A stretch of DNA of 64,000 nucleotides, from contig CAVQJU010000008.1 in NCBI GenBank assembly GCA_963712905.1, positions 1 to 64,000 of the forward strand, given 5' to 3'. Source of the stretch: CAVQJU01 sp963712905 (GTDB lineage Bacteria > Acidobacteriota > Vicinamibacteria > Vicinamibacterales > CAVVIG01). The notes beneath the pieces are model-generated. The model saw nothing but the letters and a program-made list of their open reading frames with translations, was not told the DNA's origin and made no database searches. The translations under genes and the position numbers were made by a program. Of this stretch, positions 41,674-49,881 are shown piece after piece; the first letter of the stretch is position 1; each line of letters begins with the position of its first letter.

Positions 41674-42353
41674 ACGCGCACCCGCCCGCCCTGGGTCACA
41701 TAGGCCCACACCGCGATGACGATGAACGAGCCGGCGATCAGCACGGCGACGACCTTGCCGGCGACGAGGAGCCGGGGCGTCCATTTCGGCTGGCTGACGC
41801 CGAGCGACTGGATGGCGCTCGTGATGCCGTGCCAGAGGTGCGAGCCCACGACGACCATGCTGAGGACGTAGAACGCGACCACGAAGGGATTGGAGAGGTT
41901 CTCCATTTCCTGGCGGTACAGATCCCGCCCCCCGCCGGGCCATTCATAGGTTGGCGAGAACCTGAAAGCCTTGGTATGGACCACCATGAACACCAGCAGC
42001 CAGATGCCGGACACGATCATGGTGGAGGAGGCGAGCGACTTCCGGCTCGTCCCGCCGGCGTACCGCTTCTTCTCGTAGCCCACCGGCCGCGCCTGCTGGT
42101 TGCCGAAGAACATCCCGACCGTCTTGAACACGTGGATCAGCACCACCGCCAGCAATCCCAGCTCGATGGCCGGGAGCAGCACGTTCTGATCCTCCATGAT
42201 GTACGCGTACCGGTTGAAGACTTCGGGACCGAAGAAGACGAGGAGGTTGCCGCCGATATGAATGAGGAGATAAAGGAAGAGAAGAAAGCCGGTGACGCCG
42301 ATGACGAGTTTCGTGCCGACGGACGAACTGAAGACACGTAAGCGTGTGGCCAT
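41670..42353 (-). CDS. sdhC: Succinate dehydrogenase cytochrome b subunit (b-type)
   Basis: 227 residues with five hydrophobic segments and several buried His ('YLLIHIGGNLL', 'VVLIHVFKTVG', 'MVVHTKAFRF', 'VVGSHLWHGITSA'), fitting the single large dihaem anchor of type B succinate:quinone reductases. No SdhD is present, as expected. First gene of sdhCAB on the minus strand, divergent from sucC. Confidence 0.92.
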
Positions 42354-42422
42354 GTACGGGAAGTTTAGTATCGCCTTGTGCTGTCTGTCGAGTGCAGTGA
42401 GAGGCCCTGCGCCGGTATGTGT

Positions 42423-42452
42423 TTGACGATCCGCGCAGCCGCGGATTACTAT
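42423..42452 (+). promoter_or_regulatory. Sigma-70 promoter of sucCD
   Basis: TTGACG (42423-42428) and TACTAT (42447-42452) separated by 18 bases, 15 bases before the sucC ATG, in the 114-base divergent spacer between sdhC and sucC. Confidence 0.5.
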
Positions 42453-42467
42453 CAGTCGCTTGCCGGC

Positions 42468-43628
42468 ATGAAAATTCACGAGTACCAAGCCAAAGCCATC
42501 CTCAAACGCCACGGCGTTCCCGTCCCGGGCGGGGAAGTGGCGTCCACCGCCGGTGACGCGCGCGAGATCGCCCACCGTCTCGGCGGCAGCGTGGTCGTCG
42601 TCAAAGCGCAGATTCACGCCGGAGGCCGCGGGAAAGGCGGCGGCGTGAAGCTCGCCCGATCGGCCGACGATGCCGAGCGCATCGCGCGCGACATGCTGGG
42701 TATGACGCTCGTGACGCACCAGACCGGCCCCGAAGGCCGCGTCGTCGGCCGCGTCCTGGTCGAAGAAGGCCTCCAGATGACGCGCGAGCTTTATCTGAGC
42801 CTGGTGCTCGATCGGTCTGCGGGCAAGCCCGTCATGATGGCGAGCGCCGCCGGCGGCATGGACATCGAGGAAGTCGCCGCTTCGACGCCCGAGAAGATCG
42901 TGCGCGTCTACATCGAACCGGGCGTCGGCATCGTGCCCTTCGAGGCGCGGCGACTCGGGTTTGCGATCGGTCTCGACGGTCCTCAGGTCAACAAGTTCGT
43001 CAAGCTGGCCACGTCGCTCTACGAAGCGTTTCTGGCCAACGACGCGACGCTCGTCGAAATCAACCCGCTCGTGGTCACGGCGGCCGGGGACCTGCTGGCG
43101 CTCGACGCCAAGATGAATTTCGACGACAACGCGCTCTACCGGCACGTGGACATCCGCGAGCTGCGCGACCTGGGCGAAGAAGACCCGCTCGAAATCGAAG
43201 CCTCGAAGTTCTCGCTGAACTACATCCACCTGGACGGCAACATCGGGTGCATGGTCAACGGCGCGGGCCTCGCGATGGCGACGATGGACATCATCAAGCT
43301 GGCGGGGGGCGAGCCGGCGAACTTTCTCGACGTCGGCGGCGGCGCCAACGCCGAGCAGATCCGCAACGCGTTCAAGATCCTGATGTCGGACAAGAACGTG
43401 AGGGCGGTGCTCATCAACATCTTCGGCGGCATCCTCCGCTGCGACGTGCTCGCCCAGGGGGTGATTGCCGCGGTCAAGGAGCTCGGCGTCCCTGTCCCGA
43501 TCGTGATCCGGATGGAGGGCACCAACGTCGAGGAAGGGAAGAAGCTCCTCCGCGACAGCGGGATGAAGCTCACCACGGCCGACAGCATGGACGACGCGGC
43601 GGCCAAAGTCGTGAAGTTGGCAGGCTAG
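42468..43628 (+). CDS. sucC: Succinyl-CoA synthetase beta subunit
   Basis: ATP-grasp subunit. 'MKIHEYQAKAILKRHGVP', 'VKAQIHAGGRGKGGGVKLA', 'LVEINPLVVT' and 'NIFGGILRCDVLAQGV' are diagnostic. 386 residues. ATG at 42468 is chosen by family N-terminus although the frame is open upstream. Followed after 7 bases by sucD. Confidence 0.97.
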   Translation: MKIHEYQAKAILKRHGVPVPGGEVASTAGDAREIAHRLGGSVVVVKAQIHAGGRGKGGGVKLARSADDAERIARDMLGMTLVTHQTGPEGRVVGRVLVEEGLQMTRELYLSLVLDRSAGKPVMMASAAGGMDIEEVAASTPEKIVRVYIEPGVGIVPFEARRLGFAIGLDGPQVNKFVKLATSLYEAFLANDATLVEINPLVVTAAGDLLALDAKMNFDDNALYRHVDIRELRDLGEEDPLEIEASKFSLNYIHLDGNIGCMVNGAGLAMATMDIIKLAGGEPANFLDVGGGANAEQIRNAFKILMSDKNVRAVLINIFGGILRCDVLAQGVIAAVKELGVPVPIVIRMEGTNVEEGKKLLRDSGMKLTTADSMDDAAAKVVKLAG

Positions 43629-43635
43629 CGACCAT

Positions 43636-44511
43636 ATGTCGGTACTAATCGATAAGTCGACGCGGCTGATCGTGCAGGGCCTGACCGGCCGCGAAGGGAC
43701 GTTTCACGCCAAACAGGCGGCGGCCTATGGCACCACCGTCGTCGGCGGCGTGACGCCCGGCAAGGGCGGGTCGACGCACGAAGGCTGGCCGGTGTTCGAC
43801 ACCGTCCACGATGCCGTCAAGGCCACCGGCGCCAACGCGTCCGTGATTTTCGTGCCGCCGCCGTTCGCGGCCGACGCCGTCATGGAAGCGGCCGACGCGG
43901 GTGTCGCCCTCGTCGTCTGCATCACCGAGGGCATTCCCACGTTCGACATGATGCGGGCGATGACGTTCCTGAAGTCGCACCCCGAGACGCGCCTGATTGG
44001 CCCGAACTGTCCCGGGCTCATCTCGCCCGGCAAGGCGAAGGCGGGCATCATCCCCGGCCACATCTGCAAGGAAGGGCGCATCGGGATCGTGTCGAAGAGC
44101 GGGACGCTCACGTACGAGGCCATCCACCAGCTGACCCGCCTCGGCATGGGGCAAACGACCTGCATCGGCATCGGCGGCGATCCGCTGATAGGCACCAGCC
44201 ACATCGACGCCCTGCAGCTGTTCGGCGAGGACCCCGACACGGACGCAGTAATCATGATCGGGGAAATCGGCGGCACCGCCGAAGAAGACGCGGCCGCCTG
44301 GATCAAGGCCAACTTCAAGAAACCCGTCGTCGCGTTCATCGCGGGGCAGACCGCGCCGCCCGGACGCCGGATGGGCCACGCCGGCGCCATCATCGCCGGC
44401 GGCAAGGGGACGGCTGCCGAGAAAATGGCCGCACTGACGGCCGCCGGGGTCAAGGTTGTGAAGAGCCCTGCAGACATGGGCAGCGCGATTCAGTCCCTGC
44501 TCCGCCGCTAG
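43636..44511 (+). CDS. sucD: Succinyl-CoA synthetase alpha subunit
   Basis: CoA-binding subunit carrying the phosphohistidine. 'VQGLTGREGTFHAKQ', 'GGVTPGKGG', 'GPNCPGLISPGKAK', 'SGTLTYEAIHQLT' and 'RRMGHAGAIIAGG' (active His). 291 residues, normal length. Confidence 0.97.
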   Translation: MSVLIDKSTRLIVQGLTGREGTFHAKQAAAYGTTVVGGVTPGKGGSTHEGWPVFDTVHDAVKATGANASVIFVPPPFAADAVMEAADAGVALVVCITEGIPTFDMMRAMTFLKSHPETRLIGPNCPGLISPGKAKAGIIPGHICKEGRIGIVSKSGTLTYEAIHQLTRLGMGQTTCIGIGGDPLIGTSHIDALQLFGEDPDTDAVIMIGEIGGTAEEDAAAWIKANFKKPVVAFIAGQTAPPGRRMGHAGAIIAGGKGTAAEKMAALTAAGVKVVKSPADMGSAIQSLLRR

Positions 44512-44614
44512 ACCAGCCCCGCCGGCACCACAGCTGGTGGTACCTGCGTGATATACTCAATTGGTTGTCCTGCCTCGACAAGAACGGCCGGGTAGACCCT
44601 CTATTGTCATGTCC

Positions 44615-44642
44615 CGTAAGGACTTCATCGTAAGGACTTCAT
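44615..44642 (+). repeat. 14-bp direct duplication carrying the korA ribosome site
   Basis: CGTAAGGACTTCAT occurs twice in tandem just before the korA ATG at 44645. Each copy has AAGGA; the second copy is 8 bases from the start. A TATACT box at 44552-44557 could be the korA promoter -10. Confidence 0.75.
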
Positions 44643-44644
44643 GA

Positions 44645-46543
44645 ATGTCTCCGACTGATCTCGCGGTTCAGACGCAGCAGAGCTCCGCCAATAAGCAGCG
44701 GGTCGTCAACGATTTCAGCATCCAGGTGGCGACCGTCAACGGGTCGGGCAGCCAGACTGCCAACATCGTCCTGCTTCGTTCGCTCCTTCTGATGGGCATT
44801 CCGGCGTCGGGCAAGAACATGTTCCCGTCGAATATCGCGGGGCTCCCGACGTGGTACACGATTCGGGCGAGCAAGCGCGGCTATATCGCGCGCAAGAAGG
44901 AAGTCGACTTTCTCGTCGCCATGAATCCGGAGACGGCGAAAGAAGACGTGCTGACGCTCGATCCCGGCGCCGCCGTCGTGTACGACGAGCCGTTGAAGCT
45001 GAACACCCTCCGCAACGACGTCGTGTTCTACCCGGTGCCGTTCGACAAGCTGGTCGCCCCGGTGTGCCCCGACGCCAAGCTGCGCCGCCTCGTGCGCAAC
45101 ATGATTTACGACGGCATCATGGCGAAGCTGCTGAACATCGACCTCGCGCTGATGGAGAAGGCGCTCGGCAAGCAGCTCGGAAAGAAGGCCAAGGCCGTCA
45201 CTCTGAACGTGGGTGCGCTCAAGGCCGGCTGGGACTATGCGGACGCCAACCTGCCCAAGCAGGACCCGTATGCGCTCGAGCCGATGAACGAAACGGCCGG
45301 CAAGATTCTGATTGAAGGCAACCAGGCCGCTGCCATCGGCTGCATGATGGCCGGCGTGACGGTCGTCGCGTGGTACCCGATCACGCCGTCGTCGTCGCTC
45401 TGCGAATCGCTCATCGGGTACATGAAGAAGTACCGGATGGACAAGGCGACGGGGAAGGCGACGTTTGCGATCGTCCAGGCCGAAGACGAAATCGCGTCGC
45501 TGGGAATGGTGATTGGGGCGAGCTGGGCGGGTGCGCGCTCGATGACCGCCACGGCCGGCCCCGGCATCTCGCTGATGAGCGAGTTCACCGGTCTCGCGTA
45601 CTACGCCGAGACGCCCGCGGTCATCTTCGACGTGCAGCGCGTCGGGCCATCGACCGGCCTGCCGACCCGCACGGCGCAAGGCGACCTGCTGTCCACCGCG
45701 TTTCTCTCGCACGGCGACACGAAGCACATCATGCTCATCCCGTCCTCCGTGGAGGAGTGCTACGAGATGGCCATCGAGGCGTTCGACCTGGCGGAGCAGT
45801 TCCAGACGCCGATCTTCGTGATGCTCGACCTCGACCTCGGCATGAACAACTGGATGTCCGACGGGTTCAAGTATCCGGACAAGCCGATCAATCGCGGGAA
45901 GATGCTGACGGCCGAGAAGCTGCAGGAACTCGGGACGTGGGGCCGTTACGCGGACGTGGACGGCGACGGCATCCCGTACCGGACGATTCCGGGCGACGGC
46001 ATGCCCTCGTATTTCACGCGCGGCTCCGGCCACAACGCGAAGGCGCAGTACAGCGAGCGCCCGGACGACTACGTCAACAACATGGATCGCCTCGCGCGCA
46101 AGTTCGAGACGGCGCGTAAGTTCGTTCCGAAGGCGGTCGTCGAGCAGGTGGCGGACGCCAAGATCGGGTTCGTCGGCTACGGCACGTCGCACTGGGCGAT
46201 CGGCGAGAGCCGGGATCAGCTCCGCGAGGAAACCGACGTCAAGACGTCGTACTACCGGCTGCGGGCGTATCCCTTCACCGACGATCTGAACGCCTTCATC
46301 GACGCGCACGAACGCGTGTACGTCATCGAGCAGAACCGCGACGCGCAGCTGCGCCAGTTGATGAAGCTCGAGCTCACGCCGGAGCGCTGCGCGAAGCTGC
46401 GCAGCGTCCTGCACTACAGCGGGCTGCCGATCGACGCCCGCAGCGTCACCGAAGACGTGCTGGCGCAGGAAGGCTTCGAGGTCGCGAAGAAAACGGTTCA
46501 CGTCGCCACCGTCGCCGGCGGCGGCATGACGGGCGGAGAATAG
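44645..46543 (+). CDS. korA: 2-oxoglutarate:ferredoxin oxidoreductase, gamma-alpha fusion
   Basis: 632 residues. The N-terminal part (about 15-190) is the gamma domain ('NGSGSQTANIVLLRSLLLMG'), the rest the alpha domain ('EGNQAAAIGCMMAGVTVVAW', 'PITPSSSLCESL', 'ATAGPGISLMSEF', 'DVQRVGPSTGLPTRTAQGDL'). Makes succinyl-CoA and reduced ferredoxin from 2-oxoglutarate. Placement after sucCD and with icd and sdh supports 2-oxoglutarate rather than pyruvate as substrate. korB follows after 2 bases. Confidence 0.93.
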   Translation: MSPTDLAVQTQQSSANKQRVVNDFSIQVATVNGSGSQTANIVLLRSLLLMGIPASGKNMFPSNIAGLPTWYTIRASKRGYIARKKEVDFLVAMNPETAKEDVLTLDPGAAVVYDEPLKLNTLRNDVVFYPVPFDKLVAPVCPDAKLRRLVRNMIYDGIMAKLLNIDLALMEKALGKQLGKKAKAVTLNVGALKAGWDYADANLPKQDPYALEPMNETAGKILIEGNQAAAIGCMMAGVTVVAWYPITPSSSLCESLIGYMKKYRMDKATGKATFAIVQAEDEIASLGMVIGASWAGARSMTATAGPGISLMSEFTGLAYYAETPAVIFDVQRVGPSTGLPTRTAQGDLLSTAFLSHGDTKHIMLIPSSVEECYEMAIEAFDLAEQFQTPIFVMLDLDLGMNNWMSDGFKYPDKPINRGKMLTAEKLQELGTWGRYADVDGDGIPYRTIPGDGMPSYFTRGSGHNAKAQYSERPDDYVNNMDRLARKFETARKFVPKAVVEQVADAKIGFVGYGTSHWAIGESRDQLREETDVKTSYYRLRAYPFTDDLNAFIDAHERVYVIEQNRDAQLRQLMKLELTPERCAKLRSVLHYSGLPIDARSVTEDVLAQEGFEVAKKTVHVATVAGGGMTGGE

Positions 46544-46545
46544 CC

Positions 46546-47568
46546 ATGGCCGGAAAACTCAATCGCATCGGGCTCGAACCCATCATCTACAAGGGCAGCA
46601 AGACGACGCTGTGCGCCGGCTGCGGCCACAACGCCATTTCCGAGCGCATCATCGATGCCTTCTTCGAGATGGGCATCAACCCGACGGACGTCGTGAAGCT
46701 CTCGGGCATTGGCTGCTCGAGCAAGAGCCCCGCGTACTTCCTCGGCACGTCGCACGGGTTCAACGCCGTGCACGGCCGCATGCCGTCGGTCGGCACCGGC
46801 GCCATGCTCGCGAACAAGAAGCTCATCGCGATCGGCATCAGCGGCGACGGAGACACGGGCGCCATCGGCATCGGGCAGTTCGTGCACCTGATGCGCCGCA
46901 ACATCCCGATGATCTACATCATCGAGGACAACGGCTGCTACGGGCTCACGAAGGGGCAGTTCTCGCCGACGGCGGACCTGGGCAGCAAGCTGAAGACGGG
47001 CGTGGTGAACGACCTGCCGCCCATCGACACCTGCGCCCTCGCGATCGAGCTCGGCGCGACGATGGTGGCCCGGTCGTTTTCGGGCGACAAGAAGCAGCTC
47101 CTCTCCATCCTCAAGGCGGCGCTCGCGCACCGCGGCACGGTGATGCTGGACGTCATCTCGCCCTGCGTGACTTTTAACGATCACGAGGGCTCGACGAAGA
47201 GTTACTCGTACGTGAAAGATCACGACGATCCGCTCGAGGAAGTGAGCTTCGTGCCGTTCTTCGAGGACATCAGCGTGGACTACGAGCCGGGTTCGACCCA
47301 GGAAGTGACGATGCACGATGGGTCGAAGCTGTATCTGAAGAAGCTCGAGGACAGCTACGACCCGACCGACAAGATCATGGCGCTCAAGCGCCTGCACGAA
47401 ACCGCCCGCCGCGGAGAGTTCGCGACCGGCATCGTCTACATCGAGCCGGACCGCGACGACTTCCTCGAACAGTTGAACGTGGTGGACGAACCGCTGGCCA
47501 CGCTGCCGCTCGACCGCGTGAGGCCCGGCCCCGAGGCGCTCGAGGAGATCATGGAAGGGCTGAGATAA
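46546..47568 (+). CDS. korB: 2-oxoglutarate:ferredoxin oxidoreductase beta subunit
   Basis: TPP-binding subunit. 'TLCAGCGHNAIS', 'SGIGCSSKSPAYF', 'GRMPSVGTGAMLANKKL', 'GISGDGDTGAIGIGQFVH' (GDG TPP motif) and 'IEDNGCYGLTKGQ'. Cys residues in CAGCGH fit the [4Fe-4S] site. 340 residues. Its TAA stop merges into a heptamer array. Confidence 0.94.
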   Translation: MAGKLNRIGLEPIIYKGSKTTLCAGCGHNAISERIIDAFFEMGINPTDVVKLSGIGCSSKSPAYFLGTSHGFNAVHGRMPSVGTGAMLANKKLIAIGISGDGDTGAIGIGQFVHLMRRNIPMIYIIEDNGCYGLTKGQFSPTADLGSKLKTGVVNDLPPIDTCALAIELGATMVARSFSGDKKQLLSILKAALAHRGTVMLDVISPCVTFNDHEGSTKSYSYVKDHDDPLEEVSFVPFFEDISVDYEPGSTQEVTMHDGSKLYLKKLEDSYDPTDKIMALKRLHETARRGEFATGIVYIEPDRDDFLEQLNVVDEPLATLPLDRVRPGPEALEEIMEGLR

Positions 47569-47839
47569 TTGCAGATTGCGAATTGGTGATTGCAAATTGC
47601 GGCTGCAAATTGCGATCGGACGTCTAGACGCGATTTGAAGCGGCTGTTTTGGCCGAGCGTGTGAAGATTGCCAGCAGTTGTCGAGCCTCGTTGAGGAGGG
47701 CAGCTCCCTCGGTTGTGTTGCTGATATTGGTCCGATTCAGGAATACCAGCCAGAACACGGTTTCATCGGCTTCCTCGACGACGATACCAATCTTCGCCAC
47801 GAAGTCGCGCAGCAATCTGCAATTGGCCATTTGCAATTT
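47568..47839. repeat. Facing heptamer arrays enclosing a gene remnant
   Basis: Left arm 47568-47615: ATTGCAG, ATTGCGA, ATTGGTG, ATTGCAA, ATTGCGG and related 7-bp units, starting at the last base of the korB TAA. Right arm 47812-47839: four GCAATNN units, the reverse complement. About 200 bases between the arms hold the end of a four-helix-bundle protein gene on the minus strand. Confidence 0.8.
47624..47836 (-). pseudogene. Truncated four-helix-bundle (23S intervening-sequence) protein
   Basis: 70 residues. From about residue 10 on, 'RDFVAKIGIVVEEADETVFW', 'EGAALLNEARQLLAIF' and 'RSAKTAASN' match the C-terminal half of the four-helix-bundle proteins first found in 23S rRNA intervening sequences (full length about 120). 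The N-terminal half is absent: the first nine residues (MQMANCRLL) are encoded by heptamer repeat DNA. No ribosome site. Probably a remnant, unless the short form is made. Confidence 0.7.
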
Positions 47840-47847
47840 CTGCCACG

Positions 47848-47853
47848 TATAAT
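47848..47853 (+). promoter_or_regulatory. -10 box before ndk
   Basis: Consensus TATAAT, 9 bases before the ndk ATG, directly after the right heptamer arm. No ribosome site lies between, suggesting a leaderless or nearly leaderless message. Confidence 0.5.
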
Positions 47854-47862
47854 CTGATTCTG

Positions 47863-48279
47863 ATGTCCGAACGCACCTTTGCCATCATCAAGCCGGACGC
47901 CGTCGCCAGGCGCGTTTCGGGGAAGATTCTCCAACGCATCGAAGCCGAGGGGTTCACGATCCGCGGCATGCGCCTCACGCACCTGTCGAGAGCGCAGGCG
48001 GAAGGGTTCTACGCGGTACACCGGGCGCGCCCGTTCTTCGCGAGCCTGACCGAGTTCATGTCGTCGGGACCGTCCATCGTGCTGGTGCTCGAAGCGCCGG
48101 ATGCGATCAAGAAGTGGCGGACGCTCATGGGCGCCACCGATCCGGCCAAGGCCGACGCGGGCACGATCCGCAAGGAATTCGCCGAGTCGATCGAACGCAA
48201 CGCCACGCACGGGTCCGACGCGCCGGAAACCGCGAGCGTCGAAATCGCGTACTTCTTCCCCGGGATCGACCTGATCTGA
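47863..48279 (+). CDS. ndk: Nucleoside diphosphate kinase
   Basis: Balances NTP pools. 'ERTFAIIKPDAVARRVSG', 'GSDAPETASVEIAYFF' and the phosphohistidine in 'NATHGSDA' are typical. 138 residues. Followed 7 bases later by a DUF2905 gene. Confidence 0.97.
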   Translation: MSERTFAIIKPDAVARRVSGKILQRIEAEGFTIRGMRLTHLSRAQAEGFYAVHRARPFFASLTEFMSSGPSIVLVLEAPDAIKKWRTLMGATDPAKADAGTIRKEFAESIERNATHGSDAPETASVEIAYFFPGIDLI

Positions 48280-48286
48280 GGCCGCG

Positions 48287-48481
48287 GTGGGAAGGCTGCT
48301 GGTGTTCCTCGGCCTCGGCCTCACCGCAGTCGGGCTGCTGGTCATGGCCGGTGTGCCGATTGGCCGGCTGCCCGGCGACTTCGTCGTCCGGCGCGGCCCG
48401 GTCAGTTTCTACTTTCCCCTCGCGACCTCGATCATCCTGAGCATCATCGTGACGCTCGTGCTGTCGTTCTTCAGGCGGTAG
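48287..48481 (+). CDS. DUF2905 small membrane protein
   Basis: 64 residues with two membrane segments (about 4-22 and 42-61) around 'IGRLPGDFVVRRGPVSFYFP', the conserved core of DUF2905. GTG start at 48287. Probably co-transcribed with ndk. Function unknown. Confidence 0.85.
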   Translation: MGRLLVFLGLGLTAVGLLVMAGVPIGRLPGDFVVRRGPVSFYFPLATSIILSIIVTLVLSFFRR

Positions 48482-48488
48482 TCACGTA

Positions 48489-48733
48489 CGTTGAACACAG
48501 AGCACGCTGAGCACGCAGAGGAAACGCTCGACGCGGCGCCGCGAAGCGGCACCGAAAGGCACAACTCGGTCGGGGACGAACGACGCTCGGCCGGGTAAAC
48601 ATCGTTCGTCCGCGACCGAGTTGCGCCATCGGCCGGCCTGCAACGCAGGCCGGCCGCGTCGAGCCGCTTCTCAATCGAGCTCCCAGGCAGCGCCGGCTGT
48701 CTCCGCGTGCTCTGCGTGCTCTGCGTTCAACGT
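48489..48733. repeat. Nested palindromic element (about 245 bp)
   Basis: Outer arms of 9-bp repeats (48489-48522 and 48700-48733) are near-perfect inverted copies beginning CGTTGAAC. Inside, GCTCGACGCGGC faces GCCGCGTCGAGC. Inside that, GCACAACTCGGTCG plus GACGAACGA faces its complement at 48602-48627. A separate perfect 12-bp hairpin with 3-base loop lies at 48630-48656. No coding region is seen. Fills most of the spacer between DUF2905 and the ilv leader. Confidence 0.8.
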
Positions 48734-48811
48734 CGTGTCGCCTGTATTCGGCCCGTTTATAGTCTTCGCAATTCGATTAGTTTTGCTTATAACTTCAAAA
48801 AAAGAATCGAT

Positions 48812-48841
48812 TTGACGGGGATCGAGCGCCCCGGCTGTAAT
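48812..48841 (+). promoter_or_regulatory. Sigma-70 promoter of the pheA-ilv operon
   Basis: TTGACG (48812-48817) and TGTAAT (48836-48841) with an 18-base spacer. Transcription would start near 48848, just before the leader peptide ATG at 48854. Confidence 0.6.
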
Positions 48842-48853
48842 AGTCGGACACCG

Positions 48854-48982
48854 ATGACGTGCCCAACCGCTTCCGGCCGCCCGTTCAACACCGCGGCCGA
48901 CGGGTGTGTACGAGTTAGCGTCGTTGTTACGGTGGGACTGGTTGTCCCCTTTATCAGCGCACGCCAACAAGTCAGCGGATGA
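48854..48982 (+). CDS. Val-rich attenuation leader peptide
   Basis: 42 codons from ATG at 48854 to TGA at 48980-48982. The segment 'CVRVSVVVTVGLVVPFISA' has eight Val in thirteen residues plus Leu and Ile, resembling the leader peptide of E. coli ilvGMEDA. The stop codon lies in the first arm of the antiterminator. There is no ribosome site and the start is about 6 bases from the predicted transcript start, so translation is probably leaderless. Senses charged tRNA-Val (and Leu/Ile) by ribosome stalling (inference). Confidence 0.75.
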   Translation: MTCPTASGRPFNTAADGCVRVSVVVTVGLVVPFISARQQVSG

Positions 48983-49044
48983 AGTAAGGCCAGACACGAA
49001 ACACCAGGGGCCATCATCCGCGAAGGGATGATGGCCCTTTTTTT
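48975..49044 (+). promoter_or_regulatory. Transcription attenuator (antiterminator/terminator)
   Basis: Two exclusive structures are visible. Antiterminator: GCGGATGA (48975-48982) pairs perfectly with TCATCCGC (49014-49021), reinforced by GGCC at 48988-48991 with GGCC at 49009-49012. Terminator: 49008-49019 pairs with 49026-49037. The leader stop codon occupies the first antiterminator arm, so a ribosome reaching the stop frees the terminator, and one stalled on Val codons does not. Confidence 0.85.
49008..49044 (+). terminator. Intrinsic terminator of the ilv leader
   Basis: Perfect 12-bp stem GGGCCATCATCC/GGATGATGGCCC with 6-base loop, followed by seven T. Ends 12 bases before the pheA ATG, so read-through is required for operon expression. 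Confidence 0.92.
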
Positions 49045-49056
49045 CGTACGACGACT

Positions 49057-49881
49057 ATGAAAATTGCGTATCAAGGGGAGCCGGGCGCGTTCAGTGAAGC
49101 GGCCTCGCGGCTGGTCAGCGCCGACGCGGCGCTCGTGCCGTGCAAAAGCTTCGAAGACGTGTTCGCCGCCGTCGAGCATGGGCCGGCCCAGTACGGCGTG
49201 CTGCCGATCGAGAACTCCATCGGCGGCAGCATCCACCGCAACTACGACCTGCTCATGGAGAACCACCTGCCGATCGTGGGCGAGGTGGAAGTGCCGGTGG
49301 TCCATCACCTGCTCGCCCTTCCGGGCGCGAAGCTCGAGACCATCAAGCGGGTCTACTCCCACCCGCAGGCGCTGGCGCAGTGCGAGCGTTTCCTGCGCAC
49401 GCTCTCGGGCATCGAAATCATCGCGACGTACGACACGGCCGGCAGCGCGAAGATGGTATCCGACGGCCAGCTGACCGACACGGCGGCGATCGCGTCTGCG
49501 CGCGCCGGCGAAATCTTCGGCCTGTCGCCGCTCGCGTCGTCCATCCAGGACTTCAGCGACAACATCACGCGGTTCATCGTCATCGGCCGGCGGCCGCTGT
49601 CGGACACGCCGCCCGACAAGACGACGATCGTCTTTTCGCTGCCCAACGAGGCCGGGTCGCTGTTCAAGGCGCTCAGTGCCTTTGCGCTGCGCGGCGTGAC
49701 GCTGACGAAACTCGAATCGCGGCCGATTCCCGGCCGGCCGTGGGAATACCTGTTCTACGTGGACCTGGCCGCGGCCCGGGAAGAGATGCCGTGTCAGCGC
49801 GCGCTCGGCAACCTGGCTGAATTCGCACCGGTGCTGCGCACGCTCGGTTCCTATCCCGGCTGGAAAGGGCAACCCACATGA
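49057..49881 (+). CDS. pheA: Prephenate dehydratase
   Basis: Makes phenylpyruvate for phenylalanine synthesis. 'KIAYQGEPGAFSEAAS', 'LPIENSIGGSI', 'YSHPQALAQCERFL' and 'NITRFIVIGRRP' are the catalytic domain; a C-terminal ACT domain starts near 'VFSLPNEAGSLFKALSAFA' and contains 'LTKLESRPIPGRPWEYLFY', the Phe-binding ESRP motif. 274 residues, without a chorismate mutase domain. It leads the ilv operon; its stop overlaps the ilvD ATG. Confidence 0.96.
   Translation: MKIAYQGEPGAFSEAASRLVSADAALVPCKSFEDVFAAVEHGPAQYGVLPIENSIGGSIHRNYDLLMENHLPIVGEVEVPVVHHLLALPGAKLETIKRVYSHPQALAQCERFLRTLSGIEIIATYDTAGSAKMVSDGQLTDTAAIASARAGEIFGLSPLASSIQDFSDNITRFIVIGRRPLSDTPPDKTTIVFSLPNEAGSLFKALSAFALRGVTLTKLESRPIPGRPWEYLFYVDLAAAREEMPCQRALGNLAEFAPVLRTLGSYPGWKGQPT

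Noticed and set aside
44512..44614. Small RNA or riboswitch in the sucD-korA spacer
   Set aside because: Only a possible -10 box and a short duplication are visible; no stable conserved fold or terminator could be supported.
48482..48853. Small protein gene inside the palindromic spacer
   Set aside because: Open frames there run through inverted repeats, lack ribosome sites and have no recognisable product.
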